Below are positions 1-9,284 of a stretch of DNA of 64,000 bases, piece by piece; the stretch's first letter is position 1; each line of letters starts with the position of its first letter. The DNA is from an uncultured Clostridia bacterium (GTDB lineage Bacteria; Bacillota; Clostridia; UMGS1810): NCBI GenBank assembly GCA_934454585.1, contig CAKSFP010000008.1, forward strand, positions 29,713-93,712, given 5' to 3'. A program made the position numbers and the translations under genes. Under the pieces are notes generated by a model. The model saw only the letters and a list, made by a program, of their open reading frames with translations, was not told the DNA's origin and searched no databases.

Positions 1-26
1 ACGGGTTTGCGATAACAGTGAATTTG

Positions 27-1775
27 TCATTTGTTTTTAAGCATCCTGTTAAGCTCGTCCAGATTATTCTCATTGGAATTTATCAAAGCCAGAATGTCTT
101 TCTTCTTCATTTCCGCAGCAATCACACGCATATAGTCCGCATACGCCTTGTCGTTGCTCTCGGCATCTGTATCGATGCTGAGTATCCGCGCAAGATCTGC
201 CGCGCCGTCCTCGTCGCCCGAATAGTGCGCCGTAAGTTGGCTCGGCGTCGGACCATGCGTTGTTTCATAGCATTCCTTTATATATTTTAGGAGTCCGATG
301 TGAAATTCAGACTCGAAAATGCTCTCATTTATTTCGTCCTTGTGCTTATTGTAGACAGTTTTGTCAAAAATTATAAGTGCAAGCAGTTGTTCGCGCGCAT
401 TGTTGAGTGTATCCTCGCCCGACGGACGGCTTTTTTTTAACTGCAATATCAGCGGATCGGCAACCTTTACCGCCGGAGCGGAATTCTTTGCGGCGGTCAT
501 GCCGAGTTGGGCGTTTATCGCATTTGCCGACACCTTTGTGCGCGATGACAGCATATTCACATACACATCCCTCTCCACAGACGATTTTATCAGTTTGAGA
601 TAATCTATCACTTCGCTGACATAATCCACCACATCACGAGGGTTGCCAATGTCATATTTCGCAGCAAAATAGTCCATGACATACTCCATGTCATTTTTGC
701 GCGCGCCGAGCACCACCTTGAACCGCTCCACGCCGTTTGCTTTGATAAATTCGTCCGGGTCCTTGCTTGCGCCCATGTCTATAACAGATATTTTTATGTC
801 ATATTCCCTCAGCATGGATATGGCCCTCAACCGTGCCATACACCCGGCGTTATCGCCGTCATAGCATATAACCGTCTCGGAAAAATTATTAGCCAAAAAC
901 TTTGCCTGTTGCGCTGTGAGTGCGGTGCCGAGAGTAGCAACCGTGTTTGAAAATCCGTTTTTTATAAGCGCGATTGTATCCATATACCCCTCGGTCAGCA
1001 TGACAAAACGCTGTTTCGACTTTGTAGCTATGTTTACGGCATACAAATTTCTGCTCTTGCTGAACACACTCGATTCCGGCGAATTGAGATACTTCGGTTT
1101 GCTGTCGTCGAACACCCTGCCGCCGAAAGCAATTATATGACCGGCCCTGTCGAATATCGGAAACATCAGACGATTTCGGAACATATCGTAATATCTGCCC
1201 GATTCATGCCGCTTTATGAGTCCGGCGTCAAATATCTCCGACTCTGTGTATTCCTTAGTCTTTAAGTAGTCAAAAAGCGAATTCCAACTGTCGGGCGCAT
1301 ATCCGAGCCAGAAGTTTTTCACAACAGTGCCGGAGAGCTGTCGTTTTTTCAGATATTCTATACATTTTTGACTTTCCTTAAGCTGTTCGTAAAAGAAAAT
1401 TGCCGCCTCGCGGTTTATATCATATATTATCTCTTTTCGTCTCTTTGCCGCCTCGGCGCTTTGTTTATTCTGCGGCGCCACCTCCGGCAACACTATGCCC
1501 GATTCGTCCGCAAGCTTTTTCACCGCCTCGTAAAACGGGATGTTATCCATGCGCATTACAAACGATATTACATCGCCGCCGACTCCGCAGCCGAAACAAT
1601 GAAATATGCCCCTTTGCGGTGACACAGAGAACGACGGTGTCTTTTCGTTGTGGAACGGACACAGACCGATATAGGAATTGCCCGCTTTTTTCAGTTGTAC
1701 ATATTTTGACACGACATCGTATATATCATTGCGATCTGCCACATCGCGGATTATATATTCGGGAAACATTGTCAC
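27..1775 (-). CDS. dnaG: DNA primase DnaG
   Basis: Primase that makes RNA primers at the replication fork. The CHC2 zinc-binding site is visible near the N-terminus (Cys39, His42, Cys60, Cys63, inside CPFH and FHCFGCG). The central Toprim core carries the EGYMD and YDGDNAG motifs that bind catalytic metal. At 582 residues it has the usual bacterial length, with a helicase-binding C-terminal region. The start is a GTG at 1775, seven bases after a strong AAAGGAGG; the ATG two codons in is too far from it. It lies downstream of dgt, a common clostridial dgt-dnaG-rpoD arrangement; rpoD would lie to the left of the window. Identification is secure. Confidence 0.97.
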   Translation of the reverse strand: MTMFPEYIIRDVADRNDIYDVVSKYVQLKKAGNSYIGLCPFHNEKTPSFSVSPQRGIFHCFGCGVGGDVISFVMRMDNIPFYEAVKKLADESGIVLPEVAPQNKQSAEAAKRRKEIIYDINREAAIFFYEQLKESQKCIEYLKKRQLSGTVVKNFWLGYAPDSWNSLFDYLKTKEYTESEIFDAGLIKRHESGRYYDMFRNRLMFPIFDRAGHIIAFGGRVFDDSKPKYLNSPESSVFSKSRNLYAVNIATKSKQRFVMLTEGYMDTIALIKNGFSNTVATLGTALTAQQAKFLANNFSETVICYDGDNAGCMARLRAISMLREYDIKISVIDMGASKDPDEFIKANGVERFKVVLGARKNDMEYVMDYFAAKYDIGNPRDVVDYVSEVIDYLKLIKSSVERDVYVNMLSSRTKVSANAINAQLGMTAAKNSAPAVKVADPLILQLKKSRPSGEDTLNNAREQLLALIIFDKTVYNKHKDEINESIFESEFHIGLLKYIKECYETTHGPTPSQLTAHYSGDEDGAADLARILSIDTDAESNDKAYADYMRVIAAEMKKKDILALINSNENNLDELNRMLKNK

Positions 1776-1814
1776 GGCAATTCCTCCTTTCGGGTATACT
1801 TAACTTAACAAAAA

Positions 1815-1908
1815 GGTTCGGAGGGGTATATTTTATTTTGTGTGAGTGAGTTCAGCGCCACCGCACTGCTGTCCGAGCGAGCCGAAATAAATTATACCCC
1901 TCCGAACC
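1815..1908. repeat. Long inverted repeat between dgt and dnaG (family R, copy C)
   Basis: GGTTCGGAGGGGTATA on the left is mirrored by TATACCCCTCCGAACC on the right, enclosing about 60 bases. Layout and motifs resemble elements at 25.53, 25.74 and 49.94 kb. It sits just 3' of dgt, so it may end transcription or stabilise the mRNA. Confidence 0.75.
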
Positions 1909-1978
1909 GATTCACTGTACAACCCCAATAACCCGTTGTCCCACATAACATTATTCGACAAACACCGCCGAAAATCCT

Positions 1979-2962
1979 TTATATCGGCAAAAATAATTTC
2001 TTGAAATAATTCACACAATATATGTCCGTCATTCCGGCAATATAGTCGCACACCGCCACGGAGCGGTCATACAAATTGAGCATTCGTCTGTATTCGTCCG
2101 GCATCTTTTCCGGGTATTTCATGAAATAATCGTACAGCTCGCCAATGATAAACTTCGCCTGATAATCCCTGTTGCCCAACTTGTTGTACACATTCTCGAA
2201 CATATAGGTGCGCAGCGCCATCATCGCAGATTCAATCGTTTTGCTCATCACGATTTCGCCCTTTTTCATGCTCTCCGTCACAATATCGGTGATAAGCGTA
2301 TTTATCCGCTGTGAATGACTGTTTCCAAGAATTTCGCGATATTCCGACGGGATATCTGCGGCGGATATTATGCCTGCCCTCACCGCATCATCTATGTCAT
2401 GGTTTATGTAGGCAAACCTGTCGGCAAACTTCACAATGAACCCCTCTGCCGTCGCAGCAATGTGCTCTCCCGTGTGCGACACTATTCCGTTGCGCACTTC
2501 CCATGTCAGGTTGAGCCCGTTTCCGTCTTTCTCGAGAATGTCCACAACACGCAGACTCTGCTCATAGTGACGGAATCCGCTCGGCGCAATTTCGTTGAGT
2601 GCCCTCTCGCCGGAATGTCCGAAAGGCGTGTGCCCCAGGTCGTGTCCAAGGCTTATTGCCTCCACAAGATCCTCGTTGAGCCTCAGCGCCCGCGCTATGG
2701 TGCGCGCTATCTGCGCCACCTCGAGCGTGTGAGTCAGGCGCGTCCTGTAGTGGTCGTTGTCAAGCGAGATAAACACCTGCGTCTTGTGCTTCAGCCGCCG
2801 GAAAGACTTGCAGTGGATTATCCTGTCCCTGTCTCGTGCGTATTCCGTGCGCAGGTCACATTTTTCTTCCGTTCTGTCCCGTCCGCGTGAGTTTTCCGAC
2901 AGTTGTGCCCACGGTGCAAGCGTGTCTCTTTCAAGCCTTTCCGTCTGTTCACGAATATTCAT
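1979..2962 (-). CDS. dgt: dGTP triphosphohydrolase (HD-domain dGTPase)
   Basis: Hydrolyses dGTP (or other dNTPs) to the nucleoside and triphosphate, limiting dNTP pools. The HD-domain metal site is clear: RTRLTHTLEVAQIAR supplies the first His and SLGHDLGHTPFGHSGE supplies the His-Asp pair and further His ligands. The length of about 327 residues matches the short Gram-positive dGTPase-like branch. I place the start at ATG 2962, five bases after GGGGTG, rather than at the GTG two codons upstream. It is upstream of dnaG in the same orientation, separated by a palindromic repeat. The exact dNTP preference cannot be read from the sequence. Confidence 0.93.
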   Translation of the reverse strand: MNIREQTERLERDTLAPWAQLSENSRGRDRTEEKCDLRTEYARDRDRIIHCKSFRRLKHKTQVFISLDNDHYRTRLTHTLEVAQIARTIARALRLNEDLVEAISLGHDLGHTPFGHSGERALNEIAPSGFRHYEQSLRVVDILEKDGNGLNLTWEVRNGIVSHTGEHIAATAEGFIVKFADRFAYINHDIDDAVRAGIISAADIPSEYREILGNSHSQRINTLITDIVTESMKKGEIVMSKTIESAMMALRTYMFENVYNKLGNRDYQAKFIIGELYDYFMKYPEKMPDEYRRMLNLYDRSVAVCDYIAGMTDIYCVNYFKKLFLPI

Positions 2963-3084
2963 TGTCACACCCCGATTTCATCATGTATTGCTATCCGTCG
3001 GTGCGGCCCATTCGGCACAGCACCGTGCAATTATATATACTATATATATACGCCGATTTTTGCAAAAATCCTTTTTTATATATT

Positions 3085-3121
3085 GAAACACCCTCAACCG
3101 CACAACCGATTGAGGGTGTTT
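3085..3121 (-). terminator. Terminator after serA
   Basis: An 11-bp perfect stem (AACACCCTCAA at 3087-3097 with TTGAGGGTGTT at 3110-3120) lies ten bases past the serA stop. The following U-tract is short and A-interrupted, so efficiency is uncertain. Confidence 0.75.
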
Positions 3122-3130
3122 ATATAACAA

Positions 3131-4300
3131 TTAAAACTCTATCACTCTTACCTTGCACACGCCGTCAAGCGCCGCGATTCTATCGCAGATGTCCGCCGGG
3201 ACAGTGTCCACATCGACTATCGTATACGCAAAGTCCTTTTTGCTCTTGTTAAGCATATTCACAATATTTATGCTGTTCTCCGAAAATATAGCGGAAAAGC
3301 TCGAGAGCATATTTGGGATATTCTTGTGTGCAATCGTAACTCTGTATTTGCTGTCCACGGGCAAATCGCAATTCGGAAAGTTGACCGAATTTTTAATTGT
3401 GCCGAATTTGATGAAATCCGAAAGTTCATCTGCTGCCATGACAGCGCAGTTATCCTCGGATTCCGGAGTGGACGCACCCAGGTGAGGAATATTTATTGCC
3501 TTTGGCAGTGCCAGAGATTCCTCCGACGGAAAATCCGTCACATAACAAGCGATTTTGCCGCTCTCCATTGCCGCAGCAAGCGCTTTGTTGTCAACAAGTC
3601 CGCCGCGCGCAAAGTTGACGAGCCTTGTTCCCTCGTTCATGCAATCAAACAATTCTTCGCCGATGATGTTCTTTGTGGAATCCATAAGCGGCATATGAAT
3701 TGTGATGTAGTCACAACCGGCGACCATGACCTTGAGGTCACTCGATTTTTTAACATGATGCGAAAGCCTCCAAGCCGCATCAACCGAGATGTATGGGTCA
3801 TAACCCACAACATCCATGCCGAGTGCAACGGCAAGATTTGCAACCCTTGCGCCGATTGCGCCGAGACCGATTACGCCGAGCTTTTTGCCGCGGATTTCGG
3901 GGCCGGCGAATGCGCTCTTGCCTTTTTCCACAAGCTTACCGACATTGTCTCCCTCGCCTTTTAATGTCTTTGCCCAGTCAACCGCATCGGTAATTTTTCT
4001 CGATGCAAGCAAGAATCCTGCCACGGTCAGCTCGGCAACAGCGTTGGCGTTTGCACCCGGAGTGTTGAACACAACGATTCCTTTTTCACTGCATTTATCC
4101 ACAGGGATGTTGTTCACGCCGGCGCCTGCCCTTGCAATCGCCTTGAGATTCTCCGACAGCTCCATGTCATGCATTGAAAAGCTGCGCAGGATTATTCCGT
4201 CAGCCTTGTCCGCACCGTCGTCGCAGATATTAAACATTGCGCCATCCAGGCGGTCAAGACCGCATTTTGCTATTTTGTTTAAGGTTAATATATTATACAT
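3131..4300 (-). CDS. serA: D-3-phosphoglycerate dehydrogenase
   Basis: First step of serine synthesis: oxidises 3-phosphoglycerate to 3-phosphohydroxypyruvate with NAD. The Rossmann motif GVIGLGAIGARVAN is mid-protein. The catalytic Arg region is NFARGGLVDN and the catalytic His is in PHLGAST. A C-terminal ACT domain (last ~75 residues, starting YRVTIAHKNIPNMLSSF) is the usual site for serine feedback or subunit contact. The start is ATG 4300, seven bases after GAGGTG; a possible ATG at 4315 lies before that ribosome-binding site and overlaps the end of serC. It is translated 11 bases after serC, so serC-serA is a two-gene serine operon. Confidence 0.96.
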   Translation of the reverse strand: MYNILTLNKIAKCGLDRLDGAMFNICDDGADKADGIILRSFSMHDMELSENLKAIARAGAGVNNIPVDKCSEKGIVVFNTPGANANAVAELTVAGFLLASRKITDAVDWAKTLKGEGDNVGKLVEKGKSAFAGPEIRGKKLGVIGLGAIGARVANLAVALGMDVVGYDPYISVDAAWRLSHHVKKSSDLKVMVAGCDYITIHMPLMDSTKNIIGEELFDCMNEGTRLVNFARGGLVDNKALAAAMESGKIACYVTDFPSEESLALPKAINIPHLGASTPESEDNCAVMAADELSDFIKFGTIKNSVNFPNCDLPVDSKYRVTIAHKNIPNMLSSFSAIFSENSINIVNMLNKSKKDFAYTIVDVDTVPADICDRIAALDGVCKVRVIEF

Positions 4301-4311
4301 TCGGCTGCACC

Positions 4312-5397
4312 TCATTTATTTTTCGTTTCAAAATTCTTCATAAACTCAACAAGCGCACGCACGCCGTCAACAGGCATTGCGTTGTAGATGCTTGCTCTCA
4401 TGCCGCCCACGGTGCGGTGACCCTTGAGGTTGACAAAACCTGCCGCAGTCGCCTCTTTGATGAATTTTGCGTTGAGCTCGTCATCACCCGTAACAAAGGG
4501 GATGTTCATCATGGAGCGGTCTTTCTTTACACTTACCGTCGCGTTGAACATAGCCGAAGAATCGAGGTAATCATAGAGAATTGCCGCTTTTTCCTCGTTA
4601 ATCTTCTGCATGGCACTTATGCCGCCCATCTCCTTGAGCCACTCGCAGACGAGCTTGCAGATGTAGATTGCATATGTCGGCGGTGTGTTGAACATAGATC
4701 CGTTGTCGGCGTGTGTCTGATAGTTAAACATGGTCGGGCAGATATCGAGTGCCTTTCCGATGAGATCATTGCGGACAATTGCAACCGTAAGACCCGCCGG
4801 ACCCATGTTCTTCTGTGCGCCGGCATAGATTATACCGAATTTGTTTACATCTATCTCCTGGCTGAGTATGGACGAGGACATATCCGCAACAAGCGGCACA
4901 TTGCCCACATCGGGAATCTTTGAATATCTTGTTCCGTAGATGGTGTTGTTGTGAGTGATGTGTACATAGTCTGCATCGGGTCTGAAGTCTGATTTGTCAA
5001 GCTCGGGTATGTAGTTGAACACCTTGTCCTCGGAAGACGCAACGATTTTGACATCACCGTATCTGCCTGCCTCTTTTGCAGCTTTCTTTGACCAAAGACC
5101 GGTGAGCACATAATCTGCTTTTTTGTTCTCACTGTAGAGATTGAGCGGAACCATTGCAAACTGGCTGGATGCGCCGCCCTGCAGAAAAAGTACCTTGTAT
5201 TCATCGCCGATGCCGAGCAATTCACGAAGAAGTGCCTCGCACGCATCGATTATTTCTTGGTATGCGGAGGATCGATGGCTCATCTCCATTACTGACATTC
5301 CTGTGTTTCCGTAGCATACAAGCTCTTTTTGTGCTTTCTCCAAAACGGCAACAGGCAGCACAGACGGCCCTGCTGAAAAATTGTAAACTCTGTTCAT
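4312..5397 (-). CDS. serC: Phosphoserine aminotransferase
   Basis: PLP enzyme that converts 3-phosphohydroxypyruvate and glutamate to phosphoserine, the second step of serine synthesis. The N-terminus RVYNFSAGPSVLP is the SerC signature. The PLP lysine region is YAGAQKNMGPAGL, and the C-terminus carries GHRTVGGMRASIYNA. The length of about 361 residues is typical. Start ATG 5397 is six bases after GGGAGGA; ATGs at 5400 and 5412 are too close to or before it. It precedes serA, and a strong promoter lies upstream. No phosphoserine phosphatase (serB) is in the window. Confidence 0.96.
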   Translation of the reverse strand: MNRVYNFSAGPSVLPVAVLEKAQKELVCYGNTGMSVMEMSHRSSAYQEIIDACEALLRELLGIGDEYKVLFLQGGASSQFAMVPLNLYSENKKADYVLTGLWSKKAAKEAGRYGDVKIVASSEDKVFNYIPELDKSDFRPDADYVHITHNNTIYGTRYSKIPDVGNVPLVADMSSSILSQEIDVNKFGIIYAGAQKNMGPAGLTVAIVRNDLIGKALDICPTMFNYQTHADNGSMFNTPPTYAIYICKLVCEWLKEMGGISAMQKINEEKAAILYDYLDSSAMFNATVSVKKDRSMMNIPFVTGDDELNAKFIKEATAAGFVNLKGHRTVGGMRASIYNAMPVDGVRALVEFMKNFETKNK

Positions 5398-5450
5398 CAT
5401 TATTCCTCCCATAAGTTATGCGGCGTAATTTTCGCCGCTATATAATGTTT

Positions 5451-5479
5451 ATTATATTCCAAAATGCTCCCATAGTCAA
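5451..5479 (-). promoter_or_regulatory. SigA promoter of serC-serA
   Basis: TTGACT (5474-5479), 17-base spacer, TATAAT (5451-5456) on the minus strand. A small GCGGCG/CGCCGC hairpin lies in the leader before the ribosome-binding site. Confidence 0.85.
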
Positions 5480-5529
5480 CCTTTATATTGATTTTTGTCA
5501 AAAATTTAACGGTTTTTTCAATAAAAATG

Positions 5530-5559
5530 TTGACAAAGGGCATTTGGCTATGCTATAAT
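5530..5559 (+). promoter_or_regulatory. SigA promoter of tRNA-Asp
   Basis: Perfect TTGACA (5530-5535) and TATAAT (5554-5559) with an 18-base spacer, ending 30 bases before the tRNA. Confidence 0.88.
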
Positions 5560-5589
5560 AACCATTGTTCACAAAATACGGATAAATAC

Positions 5590-5666
5590 GGCGCGGTAGT
5601 TCAGTTGGTTAGAATGCCAGCCTGTCACGCTGGAGGTCGAGGGTTCGAACCCCTTCCGCGTCGCCA
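5590..5666 (+). tRNA. tRNA-Asp (GTC)
   Basis: Full cloverleaf of 77 bases including an encoded CCA. The acceptor stem GGCGCGG pairs with CCGCGTC through one G-U. The anticodon loop CTGTCAC gives GTC, and the T-loop is TTCGAAC. It is a single-gene transcript with its own promoter and terminator, inserted between two minus-strand genes. Confidence 0.98.
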
Positions 5667-5702
5667 AAAACCGACAAGCGCAAACGCGCCTGTCGGTTTT
5701 TA
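5666..5702. terminator. Bidirectional terminator of tRNA-Asp and the acyl-CoA ligase gene
   Basis: AAAAACCGACA...TGTCGGTTTTT hairpin with A- and T-runs on both sides, so it can end the tRNA transcript (+) and the convergent ligase gene (-). Confidence 0.9.
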
Positions 5703-5720
5703 CTTTTTCACTATTCTTTT

Positions 5721-7415
5721 TTATTTCTCAATCACATTTCTCTTTATCTTGTTTGCGGTGGTCTTTTCAAACTCCTTATCGCGGATAACCACCTCGGACA
5801 CCTTTTTGTATGCCGGCAAATCATTGCACGCCTCCATGATGTCCTTTTTCACCTTTTCTTTAAGATCAATATTGCCGAAGGCTGCCGTCTGATCTTCATC
5901 AAGATAAACCTGTGCGCAAAGCGCCGACTCAAAACCGTCCTCATCTTTGAGCGAATATACCACGACTTCCTTAACATAAGGTATCTCGCCTATGTATTTT
6001 TCTATCTCCTCTGGGAAGATATTCTTACCGTTTGAGAGGATTATCAGATTCTTTTTTCTGCCGGTAATCATGAGCAGACCCTTTGAGTTGTACCTGCCGT
6101 AGTCGCCGGTATAGAACCAGCCGTCCCTGAGCACCTGCGCGGTAAGCTCGGGCTGCTTGTAGTAACCCATCATGACCACATCGCCCCTGACGCAGATTTC
6201 TCCGTCGCCCTCGTCGGTCATGTTGTCAAATTTAATCTCCACGCATGGCAGCTTTTTGCCGACAGTGGTGCAGTCGTTCGTCTTGTCGGCACGGTTCACG
6301 CTGACAAGCGGAGAACACTCCGTTATGCCGTAGCCGTTTGTGAGCACAATGCCCACAGCGTCAAAAAACTCGCCCACCTCGGGACGCACCGGCGCACCGC
6401 CGCACACAATCTTGGAGAGTCTGCCGCCGAAGTTGTCAAGAATGGACTTGAACAGCACGCGCCTTGCATCTATGCCCACCTTACGCATACCGTTTGACAC
6501 CTTTATCAGCTTGCGCAAGGCATTTGCTTTACCCGTCTTTTCGGCGGTCGCCCAGATTTTCTTGTAGAACACATCCACAATTGCCGGAACGAGATAGATG
6601 TAATCCGGCTTGAACTCTGCAAGATTTTTCGGAATCTGCTTGAGAGAGCTGTTTATGCACAAAGTCGCGTGGCTGTGCATAGCGACAAGCACGCCGCACA
6701 CCGCCTCATAAGCATGATTGTACGGCAGCACGGACAGACCCGTTGTGTACACATTGGACACCTGCATGCCGTAGTACACACTGCTCACCAGGTTGTGGTG
6801 GCTGAGCATAACGCCCTTTGCAATGCCGGTTGTACCGGAGGTATACACAAGCATTTTCAGATCACCGTCCGGCGTCTGCATGGAATCGTACTCGCGGCTG
6901 CCCGATTCGTACAACTCCCTGCCTTTTTGCAAAAGCTTATCAAACGACAAAAATTCGCCGTCATCCTCATCTCTGCCAAAACCGATAAAATATTTTATAT
7001 TCTTAAATTTTTCGCGGTGTTCTCTGAATTTTTCCTCAAACTTTGCCGCGTAAAAAATTATCTCACCGTCGGAATCGTTCACCACATTTACGATATCCGC
7101 CACGGGCAGTTCTTTGTCCACAGGGCAGCATACGCCCGACGAAAGCAGCGCCGTGAAATAGGTCAAAATCCATTTATAGCTGTTCTCGCCTATGATGTTT
7201 ATATGTTTGTCCGCCATGCCGAGTAAGCACAGCGCCGCACCGAGATACGATATCTGCAAATGAAATTCACCGAATGTCACACTCTCTATGCTCTTGCCTA
7301 CACGGTATTTGTAGGCTATGTTGTCGCCCGCCTCGTCTCTCGCCATGTCCACCATCTGGCGCAGCGTCGAGAATTTTTTTACGGGATAGTTCCCCTCCAC
7401 ATATTTTACTTTCAT
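5721..7415 (-). CDS. AMP-forming acyl-CoA ligase / long-chain fatty acid-CoA synthetase family
   Basis: ANL-superfamily enzyme that adenylates a carboxylate and transfers it to CoA. The P-loop-like motif is VYTSGTTGIAKG. The adenylate-binding motif is GYGITECSPLV, the hinge region is GDYGRYNSKG, and the C-terminal motif GRKKNLIILSNGKNIFPEE holds the usual Lys/Gly signature. At 564 residues it has the family length. No membrane segment dominates. It stands alone, with its own promoter and a shared terminator. Closest in style to fatty-acyl-CoA synthetases, but the acid substrate cannot be read from sequence. Confidence 0.88.
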   Translation of the reverse strand: MKVKYVEGNYPVKKFSTLRQMVDMARDEAGDNIAYKYRVGKSIESVTFGEFHLQISYLGAALCLLGMADKHINIIGENSYKWILTYFTALLSSGVCCPVDKELPVADIVNVVNDSDGEIIFYAAKFEEKFREHREKFKNIKYFIGFGRDEDDGEFLSFDKLLQKGRELYESGSREYDSMQTPDGDLKMLVYTSGTTGIAKGVMLSHHNLVSSVYYGMQVSNVYTTGLSVLPYNHAYEAVCGVLVAMHSHATLCINSSLKQIPKNLAEFKPDYIYLVPAIVDVFYKKIWATAEKTGKANALRKLIKVSNGMRKVGIDARRVLFKSILDNFGGRLSKIVCGGAPVRPEVGEFFDAVGIVLTNGYGITECSPLVSVNRADKTNDCTTVGKKLPCVEIKFDNMTDEGDGEICVRGDVVMMGYYKQPELTAQVLRDGWFYTGDYGRYNSKGLLMITGRKKNLIILSNGKNIFPEEIEKYIGEIPYVKEVVVYSLKDEDGFESALCAQVYLDEDQTAAFGNIDLKEKVKKDIMEACNDLPAYKKVSEVVIRDKEFEKTTANKIKRNVIEK

Positions 7416-7478
7416 TCCTTACACTCTCCGATATCCGCAAAAAACATATCGTTTTTTTTGCTTAGTTTTATACAATTT

Positions 7479-7508
7479 ATTGTAACATATTATATCATCT
7501 CCTGTCAA
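7479..7508 (-). promoter_or_regulatory. Promoter of the acyl-CoA ligase gene
   Basis: TTGACA (7503-7508), 18-base spacer, TACAAT (7479-7484) on the minus strand. Confidence 0.78.
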
Positions 7509-7537
7509 GTTTGAACATTTTTGATGAACATATATTT

Positions 7538-7583
7538 AGGTAAACAAGGCCGTGTCTCATATTTGTTCGAGTCCGGTTTGCCT
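7538..7583. repeat. Short hairpin element (family E, copy 1)
   Basis: AGGTAAAC pairs with GTTTGCCT (eight pairs, one G-U). The right half, GAGTCCGGTTTGCCTA, resembles the elements at 56.02 and 61.16 kb. It abuts and overlaps the stop codon of the truncated spmB copy. Confidence 0.5.
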
Positions 7584-8052
7584 ACATTCCGAACATAATT
7601 TTGCATACAACTATGCTCGAGACAAAGCAGACAACATCGGCAAACAGCGCACAGCCCACGGTATGGCGCGTATTTTTGACCCCGACTGCACCGAAATACA
7701 CCGCAATTGTATAAAAAGTAGTCTCGGTGGACCCCATCATGACCGACACAACGCGCGAGCAAAACGAATCTATCCCCCTCGTGACAAAAATATCGTTAGC
7801 CATGGCGAGAGAACCGCTGCCCGAGACGGGCCGCAGGAGAGAAAATGTAAGCAGTTCATCGGGTATGCCGAGGCGAGATGTCAGCGGCGAGAGAGCCGCA
7901 CAAAGGATATCGAGCGCACCCGACGCGCGAAAAACGCTTATCGCCGCAAACAGACCGATGAGCGGCGGCAAAATGGAAACGACCGTCTTTAGTCCGTCCT
8001 TTGCCCCGGTGACGAATGACGAAAAAACATCTGTGCCGCGCAAAAAATTCAA
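7582..8052 (-). pseudogene. 5'-truncated duplicate of spmB
   Basis: This is the 3' three-quarters of spmB again. Bases 7583-8046 match 9334-9797 with only one difference seen (A/G near 7599, a silent Ile codon). It encodes the same residues from FLRGTDVFSSF to the C-terminal KIMFGM. The N-terminal membrane segment of the full gene is missing, and upstream of the match the frame runs into unrelated AT-rich sequence. A short ORF could still start at 8052, but no good ribosome-binding site precedes it. Most likely it is the displaced original 3' end, or a leftover copy, separated from the intact gene by the 1.29-kb insertion. Confidence 0.88.
7583..8046. repeat. Direct repeat, left copy (464 bp)
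   Basis: Near-identical to 9334-9797 at a constant offset of 1751 bases. Similarity ends abruptly at both ends. Confidence 0.93.
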
Positions 8053-8102
8053 ATTCGGTATATTGCGCTCAATTGAATAATTTATTTATATAAAAATCAA
8101 AG

Positions 8103-8140
8103 AACGAGCCCAGTACAATACCGGGCTCGTCCATAAACAA
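8103..8140 (-). terminator. Terminator of the insertion's transcription unit
   Basis: CGAGCCC/GGGCTCG stem (8105-8130) followed on the minus strand by a T-rich run. It is downstream of the gene at 8191-8820. Confidence 0.75.
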
Positions 8141-8190
8141 ATCAATATTTAATTCTCGAGAAACTCACTATATCAAATCTTGTTGATTTT

Positions 8191-8820
8191 TTATTTTTCA
8201 ATTTCTACATATGCCTCTTTTTTAAGCATTTCGATTTTGTTATTAAAGTATTCTTCAAATCGAGTTGTTTTTTCATTTTGTGAATAAGTCTGAACACTTG
8301 AATTTTGTTTTTCAAATTCTTTCAACATGTCGGATTTATATTTATTTGTCAGCAGCGCCACTCTTGATATCTCCTTACTCATTTCCTTATACTCGTCAAT
8401 TGTAATCCCCAAACCATCTACATAATCTTTTACAATTTGATAAGCTGTAGGATCATCGTTTAGTAATGAAAATCTCTGTTCATTAAAGTCGTCAACCTCA
8501 CTATCAGTAGTTACATATCCCAATCTTGTTATTTCTTGCATTATAATTTCTTGTTGAATTAATTTATCAAGAATTTGTGCATCAGTAAATTTTTTTCCGG
8601 AATTCGCCAGTCCAATCTTGTAGGAATCAAATCTTGACTTTGGTATCTCAACCCCATTCACTGTTGCTATTGTTGTTGAAGGTGATTGTTTGCTTTGCAT
8701 TTCTGCCATTTGCCCGCCCCATTGAAAAAACGACATATTTTTACTTGCATAAACTCCTCCAACAACTAATACAAAAACTAGTAACACAGATATAACTATG
8801 CCTATTATTTTCTTTTTCAT
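8191..8820 (-). CDS. Membrane-anchored SurA-N/PrsA-like protein
   Basis: 209 residues. The N-terminal KKK and hydrophobic residues 5-25 form a signal anchor or uncleaved signal. The extracytoplasmic part starts with ATVNGVEIPKSRFDSY, then DAQILDKLIQQEIIMQEI and a helical stretch. This is the pattern of the SurA N-terminal chaperone domain found in PrsA-type foldases. No parvulin catalytic domain follows, so any role would be substrate binding rather than prolyl isomerisation (inference). A strong AAGGAGG lies eight bases before the ATG. It is the second gene of the two-gene unit within the spmB insertion and is AT-rich relative to its surroundings, consistent with transfer. Confidence 0.62.
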   Translation of the reverse strand: MKKKIIGIVISVLLVFVLVVGGVYASKNMSFFQWGGQMAEMQSKQSPSTTIATVNGVEIPKSRFDSYKIGLANSGKKFTDAQILDKLIQQEIIMQEITRLGYVTTDSEVDDFNEQRFSLLNDDPTAYQIVKDYVDGLGITIDEYKEMSKEISRVALLTNKYKSDMLKEFEKQNSSVQTYSQNEKTTRFEEYFNNKIEMLKKEAYVEIEK

Positions 8821-8840
8821 AAATACCGCCTCCTTAAATC

Positions 8841-9164
8841 CTAATTAGAGCAAAAAATACTTGCATAATATCCCGAATATCCATACACAGCCTCAGGACA
8901 AAATACAGAAAATGTTGCTTTTGCAGTAGATGTCCTAGTATTTACAGTAGCAATATCAGTACCAGTTGCCGATTCATATCCTTCCCAATCCGGTTGATAA
9001 ATCATATCAGAATCCCTGTGAACATTTGCACTTTTAATATAATTTCCAGAGCTGTCATAAAATTTTGACACATGCGGATTGTTAACCTGAGTACTTCCAA
9101 AAAAAACACATAAATTACCCTCATGCTTATAGGAGTAACTTATGTGTGTCAATTCTACGCTCAT
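8841..9164 (-). CDS. Hypothetical protein in the spmB insertion, start uncertain
   Basis: 107 codons from an ATG at 9164, with no clear ribosome-binding site. No family recognised. The sequence is polar with many Tyr, Ser and Thr residues and ends YSGYYASIFCSN. The promoter lies about 130 bases upstream. Just after a GGGGGA site, an ATG at about 9256 opens a 21-codon frame that soon stops. The next frame reads a membrane-like stretch (SYLLVVVLMTICC), and the third frame joins this ORF. The gene may therefore be a frameshifted remnant of a protein with an N-terminal membrane segment. Confidence 0.4.
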   Translation of the reverse strand: MSVELTHISYSYKHEGNLCVFFGSTQVNNPHVSKFYDSSGNYIKSANVHRDSDMIYQPDWEGYESATGTDIATVNTRTSTAKATFSVFCPEAVYGYSGYYASIFCSN

Positions 9165-9284
9165 TGATAACTCTCTGTTTAATTTTCTTAGAAGGAATAT
9201 AACAATGGCAACAAATCGTCATAAGTACTACTACAAGCAAATAAGAAAACCATCGTTAATCCCCCATCTGTATTTGTTGCTACC

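Noticed and set aside
1400..1849. Long plus-strand frame opposite dnaG
   Set aside because: It is antisense to a clear dnaG gene, has an arginine/proline-rich composition typical of shadow frames, and no ribosome-binding site.
1833..2051. 72-codon minus-strand frame overlapping the end of dgt
   Set aside because: Out of frame with dgt, covers the palindromic repeat and has no ribosome-binding site.
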